Shown here piece by piece: positions 37,372 through 46,640 of a stretch of DNA of 64,000 nucleotides. Under the pieces are notes generated by a model, which ran no database searches, had not been told where the DNA came from, and worked only from the letters and a program-made list of their open reading frames with translations. Origin of the DNA: Sphingobium ummariense RL-3 (lineage in GTDB: Bacteria; Pseudomonadota; Alphaproteobacteria; Sphingomonadales; Sphingomonadaceae); contig NZ_AUWY01000023.1 of the NCBI RefSeq assembly GCF_000447205.1, positions 71,850-135,849 on the forward strand, given 5' to 3'. The position numbers and the translations under genes were made by a program. Position 1 is the stretch's first letter, and the number at the start of each line of letters is the position of its first letter.

Positions 37372-39216
37372 ATGCCTCCCTCCTCCCCCGACGCCACACC
37401 CGTTCCGCCCGCCTGGGCGACGCTCCGGCGCTTCATTCCCTATCTCTGGCCGGCCGACGCCCCCGCCCTGCGGCGGCGCGTCACCGTGGCGCTGTTGCTG
37501 GTGCTGGCGGCCAAGGTCGTCAGCCTCGCCATGCCCTTTGCCTACAAGGCGGCGATCGACCGCATGGCGCCGGGCATGGAGCCCGCCGTCGCGCTCGCGG
37601 TCGCGCTGGTGGTCGCCTATGCCGGCGCGCGCTTCGGATCGGTGCTGTTCGACAATCTGCGCAACGCGGTGTTCGAGCGCGTCGGGCAGGAAGCCGGACG
37701 CCGGCTGTCGGACGATGTGTTCGTCCATCTCCACCGCCTGTCGCTGCGCTTCCACCTCGACCGGCGCACGGGCGCGGTCACCAAGATCGTCGAGCGCGGG
37801 ACCAAGAGCATCGACACGATGCTCTATTTCCTGCTGTTCAACATCGCGCCGACGGTGCTGGAACTGGCAGCGGTCTGCATCATCTTCTTCGTGAAGTTCG
37901 GCGCCGGGCTGGTCGCCGCGACACTGGCGATGGTCGGGCTGTACATCTGGTTCACCCGCACCGTCACCGAATGGCGCAACCAGCTGCGGCGCGACATGGT
38001 CGACCTCGACACCAACGCCGTCGCCCATGCGGTCGACAGCCTGCTGAATTTCGAGACGGTCAAATATTTCGGCGCGGAAGAGCGCGAGGCCCGGCGCTAC
38101 GCCCGGGCGATGCGGCGCTATGCCGAAGCGGCGGTCAAGAGCGAGAACAGCCTCGCCTGGCTCAATGTCGGCCAGTCGCTGATCACCAACCTGATGATGG
38201 CGGGGGCCATGGGCTATACCGTCTGGGGCTGGAGCAAGGGCCAGTTCACGACCGGCGACGTCGTGCTGGTCAACACGCTGCTGGCACAGCTCTTCCGCCC
38301 GCTCGATCTCCTGGGCATGGTCTATCGCACCATCCGCCAGGGCCTGATCGACATGGAGGCGATGTACAAGCTGATCGACACGCAGACGGAGGTCGCCGAT
38401 GCACCCGACGCACCGGCACTCCACGTCACCGCTGGCGAAGTGCGGTTCGACCAGGTGCATTTCGGGTACGATCCGGAGCGTGAGATCCTGCACGGGATCA
38501 GCTTCACGGTGCCGGCGGGGCATACGCTGGCGATCGTCGGGCCTTCGGGCGCGGGCAAGTCCACCATCGCCCGCATCCTCTTTCGCTTCTACGACATTCA
38601 GTCGGGACGGGTCACGATCGACGGGCAGGACATCGGCGCCGTGACGCAGCAGTCGCTGCGCGCCGCGATCGGTATCGTGCCGCAGGATATGGTGCTGTTC
38701 AACGACACGGTCGGCTACAACATAGCCTATGGCCGCGAGGGGGCGAGCAAGGCGGAGATCGAGGCGGCGGCAAGGGCGGCGCAGATCCACGACTTCATCA
38801 TGGGCCTGCCGCAGGGCTATGACACGCGCGTGGGCGAGCGGGGCCTCAAGCTTTCGGGCGGCGAGAAGCAGCGCGTCGCCATTGCCCGCACCTTGCTGAA
38901 AGACCCGCCGGTGCTGGTGCTGGACGAGGCAACCAGCGCATTGGACAGCCGCACCGAAACCGAAATCCAGGACGTGCTGCGCAGCATAGCGCGCAAAAGA
39001 ACAACGCTGATCGTCGCGCATCGTCTCTCCACCGTGGTCGACGCGGACGAGATCATCGTGCTGGACCAGGGCCGGATCGTGGAACGCGGACGCCATGCCG
39101 ATCTGGTCCGCGCCGACGGGCTCTATGCCGCGATGTGGGCGCGGCAGGCCGCGGAACGGGAAGAGGTGGAGCCAGAACCGAAGATCGAGGATGTGTTCGA
39201 GGTGGCTCGACAATAG
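37372..39216 (+). CDS. Atm1-type ABC exporter (fused membrane and ATPase domains)
   Basis: The 614-residue half-transporter has six membrane helices (about 45-325) and a C-terminal ATPase domain. Walker A is GPSGAGKS, the signature is LSGGE, and Walker B is VLVLDEATSALD. Features such as NFETVKYFGAEEREARRY in the cytoplasmic loop are typical of the Atm1/ABCB7 group that exports glutathione-bound or sulfur-containing compounds, in bacteria often giving heavy-metal tolerance. The ATG at 37372 is preferred over an upstream TTG. It is about 60 bp after dapD. Confidence 0.88.
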   Translation: MPPSSPDATPVPPAWATLRRFIPYLWPADAPALRRRVTVALLLVLAAKVVSLAMPFAYKAAIDRMAPGMEPAVALAVALVVAYAGARFGSVLFDNLRNAVFERVGQEAGRRLSDDVFVHLHRLSLRFHLDRRTGAVTKIVERGTKSIDTMLYFLLFNIAPTVLELAAVCIIFFVKFGAGLVAATLAMVGLYIWFTRTVTEWRNQLRRDMVDLDTNAVAHAVDSLLNFETVKYFGAEEREARRYARAMRRYAEAAVKSENSLAWLNVGQSLITNLMMAGAMGYTVWGWSKGQFTTGDVVLVNTLLAQLFRPLDLLGMVYRTIRQGLIDMEAMYKLIDTQTEVADAPDAPALHVTAGEVRFDQVHFGYDPEREILHGISFTVPAGHTLAIVGPSGAGKSTIARILFRFYDIQSGRVTIDGQDIGAVTQQSLRAAIGIVPQDMVLFNDTVGYNIAYGREGASKAEIEAAARAAQIHDFIMGLPQGYDTRVGERGLKLSGGEKQRVAIARTLLKDPPVLVLDEATSALDSRTETEIQDVLRSIARKRTTLIVAHRLSTVVDADEIIVLDQGRIVERGRHADLVRADGLYAAMWARQAAEREEVEPEPKIEDVFEVARQ

Positions 39217-39228
39217 GGGGAGCAAATC

Positions 39229-39654
39229 ATGACTGAAGAGGTCCGGAAACATGATGGCGGGTGCCATTGCGGCGCCGTGCGTTTCCAGGTCACCCTGAGC
39301 CAAGGCTTCGACACGGCTCGACGCTGCACCTGCTCCTATTGCCGGATGCGGGGCGCTGTCGCCGTCTCCGCCCGCTTCGGCGACATGAAAATCACGAAGG
39401 GGGCGGACAAATTATCGTCCTATCGCTTCAATACCGGGGCGGCCCAGCACTTCTTCTGTTCCCTGTGCGGTATCTACACCCATCATCAACGTCGGTCGAA
39501 CCAGGCCGAATATGGCATCAATGTCGCCTGTCTCGACGGCGTCAGTCCCTTTGATTTCACGGCGGTGCCGGTGGTGGATGGCGTCAACCATCCCAATGAT
39601 GTGGGCGGCCAGGCACGTCGTATCGGGACATTGCGCTTCGACCCGACCGAATGA
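39229..39654 (+). CDS. GFA (CENP-V/GFA domain) family protein
   Basis: The 141-residue protein has the zinc-binding GFA pattern: HDGGCHCGAVRF near the N-terminus, CTCSYCRMRG and CSLCGIYTHHQ. Members range from glutathione-dependent formaldehyde activating enzyme to uncharacterised zinc proteins. It lies 12 bp after the Atm1-like exporter on the same strand, so the pair is probably co-transcribed; both have known links to glutathione, which is suggestive only. Confidence 0.85.
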   Translation: MTEEVRKHDGGCHCGAVRFQVTLSQGFDTARRCTCSYCRMRGAVAVSARFGDMKITKGADKLSSYRFNTGAAQHFFCSLCGIYTHHQRRSNQAEYGINVACLDGVSPFDFTAVPVVDGVNHPNDVGGQARRIGTLRFDPTE

Positions 39655-39657
39655 GGC

Positions 39658-40056
39658 TCACCCGTCGACGAAGTTCGCCGCCACCTCCGCCGGCACACGC
39701 AGGATGCGTCCGCTGGCCTTGTCGATGATCGCCCAGGTGGATTTGGCTGCCACCTTCACCTTCCCGTCCTCGCCGGTAAATTCCATGTGGCGGTCGAAAC
39801 GGGCGCCGCGTGGACCTTCGGGAATCCAGGTGCGCGCCGTCACCGTCTCGCCCGCCTTCACATTGCCGCGATAGTCGATTTCGTGCCGGGTCACGACCCA
39901 TATATAGGCGTCGACATGCGCCGGGTCGGCGTCGTGCATCCAATGCTCGACCGCGACCTGCTCCATCCACTGCACCCAGACGGCGTTGTTGACATGGCCG
40001 AGCACGTCGATGTGCTCGGGCAGGGCCGTAATCCGCTTGGTGAAGCGCGACGCCAT
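39658..40056 (-). CDS. 4-hydroxybenzoyl-CoA-thioesterase-like (hotdog) acyl-CoA thioesterase
   Basis: The protein is predicted at 132 residues with a hotdog fold. LPEHIDVLGHVNNAVWVQWMEQ carries the aspartate and the H-V-N pattern that mark the catalytic region of the 4HBT/YbgC class. It would hydrolyse acyl-CoA thioesters; the acyl group is unknown. The start codon at 40056 shares one base with the stop codon of the upstream peptidase gene, so translation is coupled. Confidence 0.85.
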   Translation of the reverse strand: MASRFTKRITALPEHIDVLGHVNNAVWVQWMEQVAVEHWMHDADPAHVDAYIWVVTRHEIDYRGNVKAGETVTARTWIPEGPRGARFDRHMEFTGEDGKVKVAAKSTWAIIDKASGRILRVPAEVAANFVDG

Positions 40057-42110
40057 CAGCTTGCCACACCCAGTTGCCACAGGATAAAGGCGAATTCCTC
40101 CGCCGTCTCCTGAAGGCTTTCGAAGCGGCCGGACTTGCCGCCATGGCCCGCACCCATATTGGTCTTGAAGATCAGGACATTGTCGTCGGTCTTGGTCGCG
40201 CGCAGCCGGGCGACCCATTTGGCCGGCTCCCAATAGGTGACGCGCGGATCGTTGAGCCCGGCCGTCACCATCAACGGCGGATAATCCTGCGCCTTCACAT
40301 TGCCATAGGGATCATAGGCCCGGATCGTCTCGAACGCCGCTCGGTCCTCGATCGGATTGCCCCATTCGGGCCATTCGCCGGGCGTCAACGGCAGCGTCTC
40401 GTCCAGCATGGTGTTGAGTACATCGACGAAGGGCACATGCGCCACCACCGCGCCCCAGAGGTCGGGATCGCTATTGGCGACCGCGCCCATCAGCTCGCCG
40501 CCTGCCGAGCCGCCCGAGATACTGATGCGGCCCTTGCTCGTATAGCCGCGCTCGATCAGCCCCTTCGCCACGTCGACGAAATCGGTGAACGTGTTGGTCC
40601 GCTTGTCCAGCTTCCCGTCCAGATACCATTGCTGGCCGAGGTCATCGCCGCCGCGGATATGGGCGAGCGCGAAGGCGAAGCCGCGGTCGAGCAGCGAGAG
40701 ACGCGTGGTGGAGAAGCCCGGCTCCATCGCGATGCCGTAGGCGCCATAGCCATAGAGATGCAGCGGCGCGCTGCCGTCGCGGGGCAGGTCCTTCGGGTAG
40801 ACGATCGAGACGGGGATCGGCGTGCCGTCGCGCGCCGGGATCATCAGCCGCTCGGTCGCATAGCGGGTCGAGTCGTAGCCCGAGGGGATTTCCTGGACCT
40901 TCAGCACCTCCAGCTCGCCCGTCGCCAGATGATAGTCGTAGATGGTGTCGGGCGTGACCATCGATTCATAGCCGATGCGCAGCTTCGTCACGTCATATTC
41001 GGGATTGTCGTCGAGCCCGGCGGAATAGCTCGCTTCCGGAAAGGGGATGCGCTTGGCCGCATGGGTGGCGTAGTCGCGCAGCTCGATCTGGTCGAGCCCG
41101 TCCTGCCGTCCTTCGGTGACGTAGAAGCCCTTGAACAGGGTGAAGTCGGTCAGGTAGAAATGATCGTCCGGGGCGATCACCTCGGTCCACTCGCCGGGCG
41201 TCGCGATCGGCGCGGTCACCAGCCGGAAATTGGGGTGGGCATCGTTGGTGCGGATGTAGAGCGTGCCCTCATGCTCATCGACATCATATTCCCGGCCCTC
41301 CTGCCGCGCGGAGACCAGCAGCGGCGCGGCGGTCGGATCGTCGGCAGGCACCAGCCAGGCTTCGGTCGTCACATGGTCGCCGGTCGCGATGACGATCCAC
41401 TTTTCCGACGAGGTAAGACCGATCGAGACGCGGAAGCCCTCGTCATCCTCGTGGAACAGTTCGACGTCGCTTTCCACCGGCTGCCCCAGCCGGTGAAGCC
41501 GGGCATTGTCGGTGCGCCAGTTGTCGTTGGCGAGGCCGTAGAGCAGCCCCTTGCTGTCGCTGGTCCACACGAGCGACGAGAGCGTGCCCGGGATCACCTC
41601 CGGCAGCAGGTCGCCTGTCGCCAGATCCTTGATCCGCGCCTCGAACCGTTCCGATCCGTTATTGTCGATCGCATAGGCGAGATAACGGCCGTCCGGGCTG
41701 ACCGACATGGCGCCCAGGCGGAAATAGTCATGGCCTTCTGCCAGCGCGGGTTCGTCCAGGATCAGCTGGTCCTCGCCGCCCGCCACGGGCCTGCGATACC
41801 ATTTGCGATATTGCGCCCCGACCTCGAAGGCGCGCCAGTAGATATAGTCGCCGTCCTTCTGTGGGACCGAGCTGTCATCTTCCTTGATGCGCCCCTTCAT
41901 TTCCGCGAACAGTGCATCGGTCAAGGGCTTGCGCGGCGCCATCGCCGCCTCGAACCAGGCATTTTCCGCCTCCAGATGGGCGAGTACGTCCTTGTCCGTC
42001 ACCTCGGGATAGCCAGGGTCGCGCAGCCAGGCCCAGGGATCGTCGACCGTGATGCCGTGATGGGTGATGCTGTGGGGACGGCGTTCGGCGATGGGAGGTT
42101 TTGCGGTCAT
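40056..42110 (-). CDS. S9 family serine peptidase (oligopeptidase B-like)
   Basis: The 684-residue protein has the prolyl oligopeptidase layout: an N-terminal beta-propeller (about 70-400) and a C-terminal alpha/beta hydrolase. The nucleophile is the serine in SGGSAGGELMG and the catalytic histidine is in GAGHGGKSGR near the C-terminus. Oligopeptidase B cleaves short peptides after basic residues; GGDDLGQQWY and DFVDVAKGLIERGY are typical of that branch. There is no signal peptide, so it is cytoplasmic. The start at 42110 (MTAKPPIAERRPHS) matches homologues. Confidence 0.9.
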   Translation of the reverse strand: MTAKPPIAERRPHSITHHGITVDDPWAWLRDPGYPEVTDKDVLAHLEAENAWFEAAMAPRKPLTDALFAEMKGRIKEDDSSVPQKDGDYIYWRAFEVGAQYRKWYRRPVAGGEDQLILDEPALAEGHDYFRLGAMSVSPDGRYLAYAIDNNGSERFEARIKDLATGDLLPEVIPGTLSSLVWTSDSKGLLYGLANDNWRTDNARLHRLGQPVESDVELFHEDDEGFRVSIGLTSSEKWIVIATGDHVTTEAWLVPADDPTAAPLLVSARQEGREYDVDEHEGTLYIRTNDAHPNFRLVTAPIATPGEWTEVIAPDDHFYLTDFTLFKGFYVTEGRQDGLDQIELRDYATHAAKRIPFPEASYSAGLDDNPEYDVTKLRIGYESMVTPDTIYDYHLATGELEVLKVQEIPSGYDSTRYATERLMIPARDGTPIPVSIVYPKDLPRDGSAPLHLYGYGAYGIAMEPGFSTTRLSLLDRGFAFALAHIRGGDDLGQQWYLDGKLDKRTNTFTDFVDVAKGLIERGYTSKGRISISGGSAGGELMGAVANSDPDLWGAVVAHVPFVDVLNTMLDETLPLTPGEWPEWGNPIEDRAAFETIRAYDPYGNVKAQDYPPLMVTAGLNDPRVTYWEPAKWVARLRATKTDDNVLIFKTNMGAGHGGKSGRFESLQETAEEFAFILWQLGVAS

Positions 42111-42203
42111 TCGGTGTCCAGTTGTTGGCATAAGCGGCCTGGCACGCTTATGTTGTCCACTTTGTGGCCCGCGCAAGGGGCCAGTTGATCCAGGGAAGTT
42201 TCG

Positions 42204-43985
42204 ATGTCCAGTTATGAAGACCGCCTGAAGGCCCTGCGCGCGCAGTTGCTGCGCGACCGGCTGGACGGCTTCGTCGTGCCGTTGACCGACGAGCATATGA
42301 GCGAATATGTCGGCGCCTATGCGCAGCGGCTGGCCTGGCTGACGGGCTTTCAGGGATCGGCGGGCAGCGCGGTGGTGCTGCCGGAGGAAGCCGCGATCTT
42401 CGTCGACGGGCGCTACACGCTGCAGGTGCGCGAGCAGGTCGACCCGGCGCACTGGCAGTATGAAAGCGTGCCGCAGACCTCCGTCGCGGCCTGGCTGGGC
42501 GCCCATGCACCGCAGGGCGGGCGGATCGGCTACGACCCGTGGCTGCACACCCGCGCCTGGGTCAGCCAGGCGACCGAGGCGCTGGCGGCGAAGGGTGCGG
42601 AACTGGTCGCCGTCGACACCAACCCCATCGACCGCGTCTGGCCCGACCGCCCGGCGCCCAGCGAAGCCCGGCTGGTGGTGCATGAGGACCGCTTCGCCGG
42701 GCGGAGCGCGGCGGAGAAGCGGCAGGCGATGGCCGACTGGCTGACGGGCAGGAAGGCCGATGCGGCGGTGCTTTCGGCGCTCGACTCGATCGCCTGGACC
42801 TTCAACATCCGCGGCAAGGACGTGGAGCGCACGCCGGTCGCACTCGCCTATGCGATCGTCCATGCCGATGCGACCGCCGACCTTTATGTCGCGCCGGAGA
42901 AAATGGACGAGGCCGTCGCCAAGCATCTGGGCAATGCCGTGCGCGTGCACGACCGCGCGGCCTTCGCCGAGGCGCTCGGCAGCTTGAGCGGCAAGACCGT
43001 GGTCGCCGATCCGGAGCGGGCGGTAGCCGCGATCTTCGAGGGGCTGGAGACGGGTGGCGCGAAGGTGCTGGCGCTGCGCGATCCGGCGGTGCTGCCCAAG
43101 GCGATCAAGAACCCGGTCGAGATCGCCGGGCACAAGGCGGCGCAGACGCGCGATGGGGCCGCGCTCAGCCGCTTCCTCCACTGGATCGCGACCGAAGCGC
43201 CCAAAGGCGGGCTCACCGAAATGATTGCCGCCGACCGGCTGGAGGCGTTCCGCAAGGACACCGGCCTGCTGGAGGATCTGTCGTTCGACACGATCAGCGG
43301 CGCGGGGCCGAACGGCGCCGTTGTGCACTATCGCGTCGAGGAGAAGACCAACCGGCCGATCGAAACCGGCACGCTCTATCTCGTCGATTCAGGCGGCCAG
43401 TATCGCGACGGGACGACCGACGTCACCCGCACGATCGCCGTCGGCACGCCCAGCGAGGAGATGAAGCACCGCTTCACCCTGGTGCTGAAGGGGCATGTTG
43501 CGCTGGCGCGTGCGGTATTCCCCAAGGGGACGCGCGGCGGCCAGCTCGATGCGCTGGCGCGGCAGTTCCTCTGGGCGGAGGGGCTGGACTATGCCCATGG
43601 CACCGGCCATGGCGTCGGCAGCTTCCTGTCGGTGCATGAGGGGCCGCAACGCATCGCGACCTTCGGCGGCGGCGACGAGCCGCTGCAGGCAGGCATGATC
43701 CTGTCCAACGAGCCCGGTTACTACAAGACCGGTGAATATGGCATCCGCATCGAAAATCTGGTGCTGGTGGAGGAACGCGCGATCGAGGGGGCGGAACGCG
43801 AGATGCTCGGCTTCGAGACGCTCACCTTCGCGCCGATCGACCGGAACCTCATCTCGGTGCCGATACTGACCGGCGAGGAACGCGCCTGGATCGATGCCTA
43901 TCATGCGAAGGTGCTGGAAGTGGTCGGGCCGCAGCTGGAGGGCGGGGCGCTGGACTGGCTGAGGGCGGCGTGCGCGCCGCTGTAG
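42204..43985 (+). CDS. Xaa-Pro aminopeptidase P family (M24) metallopeptidase
   Basis: The 593-residue protein is the long AMPP-like form, with two creatinase-like N-terminal domains and a C-terminal pita-bread catalytic domain. Metal ligands are visible in DSGGQYRDGTTDVTRT (two Asp), GTGHGVGSFLSVHEG (His) and SNEPGYYKTGEYGIRIEN (two Glu). It removes N-terminal residues before proline, probably in the cytoplasm. It is divergent from the S9 peptidase; both start within about 95 bp. Confidence 0.92.
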   Translation: MSSYEDRLKALRAQLLRDRLDGFVVPLTDEHMSEYVGAYAQRLAWLTGFQGSAGSAVVLPEEAAIFVDGRYTLQVREQVDPAHWQYESVPQTSVAAWLGAHAPQGGRIGYDPWLHTRAWVSQATEALAAKGAELVAVDTNPIDRVWPDRPAPSEARLVVHEDRFAGRSAAEKRQAMADWLTGRKADAAVLSALDSIAWTFNIRGKDVERTPVALAYAIVHADATADLYVAPEKMDEAVAKHLGNAVRVHDRAAFAEALGSLSGKTVVADPERAVAAIFEGLETGGAKVLALRDPAVLPKAIKNPVEIAGHKAAQTRDGAALSRFLHWIATEAPKGGLTEMIAADRLEAFRKDTGLLEDLSFDTISGAGPNGAVVHYRVEEKTNRPIETGTLYLVDSGGQYRDGTTDVTRTIAVGTPSEEMKHRFTLVLKGHVALARAVFPKGTRGGQLDALARQFLWAEGLDYAHGTGHGVGSFLSVHEGPQRIATFGGGDEPLQAGMILSNEPGYYKTGEYGIRIENLVLVEERAIEGAEREMLGFETLTFAPIDRNLISVPILTGEERAWIDAYHAKVLEVVGPQLEGGALDWLRAACAPL

Positions 43986-43999
43986 GAGCTCTCACCCCG

Positions 44000-44082
44000 C
44001 TGTTCGGGCTGAACTTGTCGAAGCCTCTTTCTTTTCTTCAAAGCGAAATGGAGCCCCTCGACAGGCTCAGGGCGAACGGAGG
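44000..44082. repeat. Imperfect inverted repeat of the sphingomonad intergenic type
   Basis: TGTTCGGGCTGAACTTGTCG (left arm within 44000-44026) pairs imperfectly with the reverse complement of the right arm at 44051-44082, which contains CTCGACAGGCTCAGGGCG. Sequences of this kind are dispersed through sphingomonad intergenic regions. It lies just after the M24 peptidase stop. Confidence 0.7.
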
Positions 44083-44099
44083 TTGAGCAAAACGGATCC

Positions 44100-44228
44100 T
44101 CAATCGTCGGGCCGACGATCCGCCTTCTCGGTCGACGCACTCTCCCGCGCCTGAGCCTTGCGTCGGCGCAGATTGTCGCGCAGCGCCTGCGCCAGCCGTG
44201 CCTTGCGTTCGTCCGCTGTCTCCGTCAT
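44100..44228 (-). CDS. Small basic conserved hypothetical protein
   Basis: The 42-residue, highly charged protein runs MTETADERKARLAQALRDNL and then RRRKAQARES, with an acidic end. It looks like a single amphipathic helix. Short proteins of this type (a helix ending in N-L-R-R-R-K-A-Q-A-R) recur in sphingomonads without assigned function. The ATG is at 44228. It ends between the repeat and its own start is about 115 bp from the tRNA-Thr gene, on the opposite strand. Confidence 0.55.
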   Translation of the reverse strand: MTETADERKARLAQALRDNLRRRKAQARESASTEKADRRPDD

Positions 44229-44342
44229 GGCGCAACGCATAAGCAAATCGCGCCCGCCGCCGCAAGCCGCCTTGACAAGCCGGGCGACCGCGGTCATAGG
44301 CCCGGCTCCGTCGCCCGGACATGGGCCACGCGATGAAATAGT

Positions 44343-44417
<75 letters not shown>

Positions 44418-44454
44418 TCATTTCGATGACATCGAAGACCATCCCGCGAACGGG

Positions 44455-45366
44455 TTACCCTGCGGGCCAGGCGGACCGTCCCAGATCGTCCCGCGCCAGG
44501 CCGGCAAGGCTGGCGTCGATCACCTGAAGCAACGACGGCATGGCGCTCAGCAGGCCCTCCCCCTCGACTGTCGCGGCCCAGCCCAGCGTCCGCTCGACGG
44601 AAAAGCCGGCGAGCCGGGGCCGCACTACGCCGGGCGCTTGGAAGCACATCGGCATCACCGTCACGCCCAGCCCGGCGGCGACCATCCGCAGGACTCGTTC
44701 ATCATTTGTCGATCGCAGCGCGAAATGCGGCCGCACGCCGCGCTCGGTGAAGAAGCGGCTGGTCTCCGAAAGCGCCTCGCAATGGCGCCGGACCATCATC
44801 ACCTCCTGCGCCAGCAGCTCGGGCGCGATCGCGCTCTCCCCCGCGAGCCGATGCCCCGCGGGAAGGGCGAGGCCATAGCCCTCCGTGACGATCGGCCGCT
44901 CCAGAAACCGGTCGGCACCGCGCCCGACGAGCGTGACCGCAAGGTCGATCCTCCCCCGCGCCAGATGGCCCGTCAGCTCCCTTTCGGTACCGAACAGCAG
45001 TTCGAACCGATGGGATTGCGCGGGATGCGTCCGCGCGACGCATTCGGCGATGATCTCGGTAGGGACGCTCGACAGGATGCCGAGACGCAGGTTGGGCTGG
45101 TCCATGCCCTCCCCCGTCATCGCCTGCATCGCGCCGTTGAACTCGCGCTCGATCCGGCGGGCATGGAGGAGGAAGCGGGCACCGGCACTCGTCAGCTCGA
45201 CGCGCTGGCTCGACCGCACGAACAGCTGCGCCTGAAGCGTCCTTTCCAGCTTGGAAATGCCGACGGAAAGGGTCGGCTGGGACACGTTGCAATGGGCGGC
45301 AGCACGGGAGAAATTGCCCTGGTCGACGACGGCCAGGAAATAACGGAGCAGATATCTGTCGAGCAT
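44455..45366 (-). CDS. LysR-family transcriptional regulator, divergent to leucine-degradation operon
   Basis: The 303-residue regulator has an N-terminal winged helix (about 3-62, with [20 protein letters not shown] and [12 protein letters not shown]) and a LysR substrate-binding domain. The co-inducer is unknown but is probably an intermediate of the divergent pathway. I prefer ATG 45366, which has GGAGGT upstream, over GTG 45390. A dyad with T-N11-A lies in the shared promoter region. In many bacteria this pathway is under LiuR (MerR type), so a LysR type here is a variation. Confidence 0.85.
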   Translation of the reverse strand: MLDRYLLRYFLAVVDQGNFSRAAAHCNVSQPTLSVGISKLERTLQAQLFVRSSQRVELTSAGARFLLHARRIEREFNGAMQAMTGEGMDQPNLRLGILSSVPTEIIAECVARTHPAQSHRFELLFGTERELTGHLARGRIDLAVTLVGRGADRFLERPIVTEGYGLALPAGHRLAGESAIAPELLAQEVMMVRRHCEALSETSRFFTERGVRPHFALRSTNDERVLRMVAAGLGVTVMPMCFQAPGVVRPRLAGFSVERTLGWAATVEGEGLLSAMPSLLQVIDASLAGLARDDLGRSAWPAG

Positions 45367-45405
45367 CGATGGGGGCACCTCCGGCGACACATGGACGATC
45401 GCTGA

Positions 45406-45420
45406 ATAGATGCTGTCTAT
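45406..45420. promoter_or_regulatory. Candidate LysR operator, ATAGA-N5-TCTAT
   Basis: The perfect dyad ATAGATGCTGTCTAT fits the LysR-type T-N11-A rule exactly. It lies 40 bp upstream of the lysR-type start and 75 bp upstream of ivd, the usual place for autoregulation and divergent activation. Confidence 0.55.
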
Positions 45421-45494
45421 GCTGTCGTTATCGAAACTTCAATTTTCATATCTTTCCCCCTTCCGCTAGAAGATGGCCCGGGAAGAGAGGTGCC

Positions 45495-46640
45495 ATGGCT
45501 GATTTCGACTTCGCCCTGGGCGAAAATGCGGACCTGATCCGCGAGACCACTGCCCGCTTTGCTGCCGAGCGGATCGCGCCGCTTGCCGCGCGGATCGACG
45601 CGGAGGACTGGTTCCCCCGCGACCTGTGGCCGGCCATGGGAGAGCTCGGCCTGCACGGCATTACGGTGGAGCAGGAGTTCGGCGGCCTCGGCCTCGGCTA
45701 TCTGGAGCATGTCGTCGCGCAGGAGGAAGTGGCGCGGGCGTCAGCCTCGGTGGGTCTCTCCTACGGCGCGCATTCCAACCTCTGCGTCAACCAACTGCGC
45801 CGTTGGGGCAATGAAGCGCAGAAAGCGAAATATCTGCCGAAGCTGATTTCCGGCGAACATGTCGGCAGCCTCGCCATGTCGGAAGCGGGCGCCGGCTCGG
45901 ACGTCGTGTCGATGAAGCTCAAGGCAGAGAAGAAGGGCGACCGCTACATCCTCAACGGCACGAAGTTCTGGATCACCAACGCCCCCTATGCCGACACGCT
46001 GGTCGTCTATGCGAAGACCGGCGAGGGATCGCGCGGCATCACCACCTTCATCGTCGAGAAGGATTTCCCCGGCTTCTCGATCGGCCAGAAGATCGACAAG
46101 ATGGGCATGCGCGGATCGCCTACGGCCGAGCTGGTGTTCGACGGCTGCGAGGTGCCGGAGGAGAATGTCATGGGGCCGCTCAACGGTGGCGTCGGCGTGC
46201 TGATGTCCGGCCTGGACTATGAACGGACCGTGCTGTCGGGCATACAGCTCGGCATCATGCAGGCCTGCCTCGATGTGGTGCTGCCCTATGTCCGGGAACG
46301 GAAGCAGTTCGGCAAGCCGATCGGCAGCTTCCAGCTGATGCAGGCGAAGGTTGCCGACATGTATGTCGCGCTTAATTCCGCCCGCGCCTATGTCTATGCC
46401 GTGGCAAAGGCATGCGACGCGGGGCGCACCACCCGCTTCGACGCGGCAGGCGCGATCCTGCTGGCGAGCGAGAATGCGATGAAGGTGGCGCTCGAAGCCG
46501 TGCAGGCGCTGGGCGGGGCGGGCTATACGAAGGACTGGCCGGTGGAGCGTTACATGAGGGACGCCAAGCTGCTCGACATCGGCGCCGGCACCAACGAGAT
46601 CCGTCGCATGCTGATCGGCCGGGAGCTGATCGGGGCATGA
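45495..46640 (+). CDS. ivd: Isovaleryl-CoA dehydrogenase
   Basis: The 381-residue acyl-CoA dehydrogenase is FAD-dependent and converts isovaleryl-CoA to 3-methylcrotonyl-CoA in leucine breakdown. ACAD signatures are [19 protein letters not shown], the [11 protein letters not shown] segment and a C-terminal [16 protein letters not shown]. The [12 protein letters not shown] stretch and the adjacent methylcrotonyl-CoA carboxylase genes point to the isovaleryl type. The ATG follows GAGAGGTGCC. The stop overlaps mccB by four bases. Confidence 0.92.
   Translation: MADFDFALGENADLIRETTARFAAERIAPLAARIDAEDWFPRDLWPAMGELGLHGITVEQEFGGLGLGYLEHVVAQEEVARASASVGLSYGAHSNLCVNQLRRWGNEAQKAKYLPKLISGEHVGSLAMSEAGAGSDVVSMKLKAEKKGDRYILNGTKFWITNAPYADTLVVYAKTGEGSRGITTFIVEKDFPGFSIGQKIDKMGMRGSPTAELVFDGCEVPEENVMGPLNGGVGVLMSGLDYERTVLSGIQLGIMQACLDVVLPYVRERKQFGKPIGSFQLMQAKVADMYVALNSARAYVYAVAKACDAGRTTRFDAAGAILLASENAMKVALEAVQALGGAGYTKDWPVERYMRDAKLLDIGAGTNEIRRMLIGRELIGA

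Noticed and set aside
40074..42188. 704-codon plus-strand frame opposite the S9 peptidase gene.
   Set aside because: Antisense shadow; the peptidase on the minus strand has intact catalytic motifs and normal length.
42111..43328. N-terminal extension of the S9 peptidase frame to 1090 codons.
   Set aside because: The extra 406 codons lie opposite the M24 peptidase gene; homologues start at MTAKPPIAERRPHS (42110).
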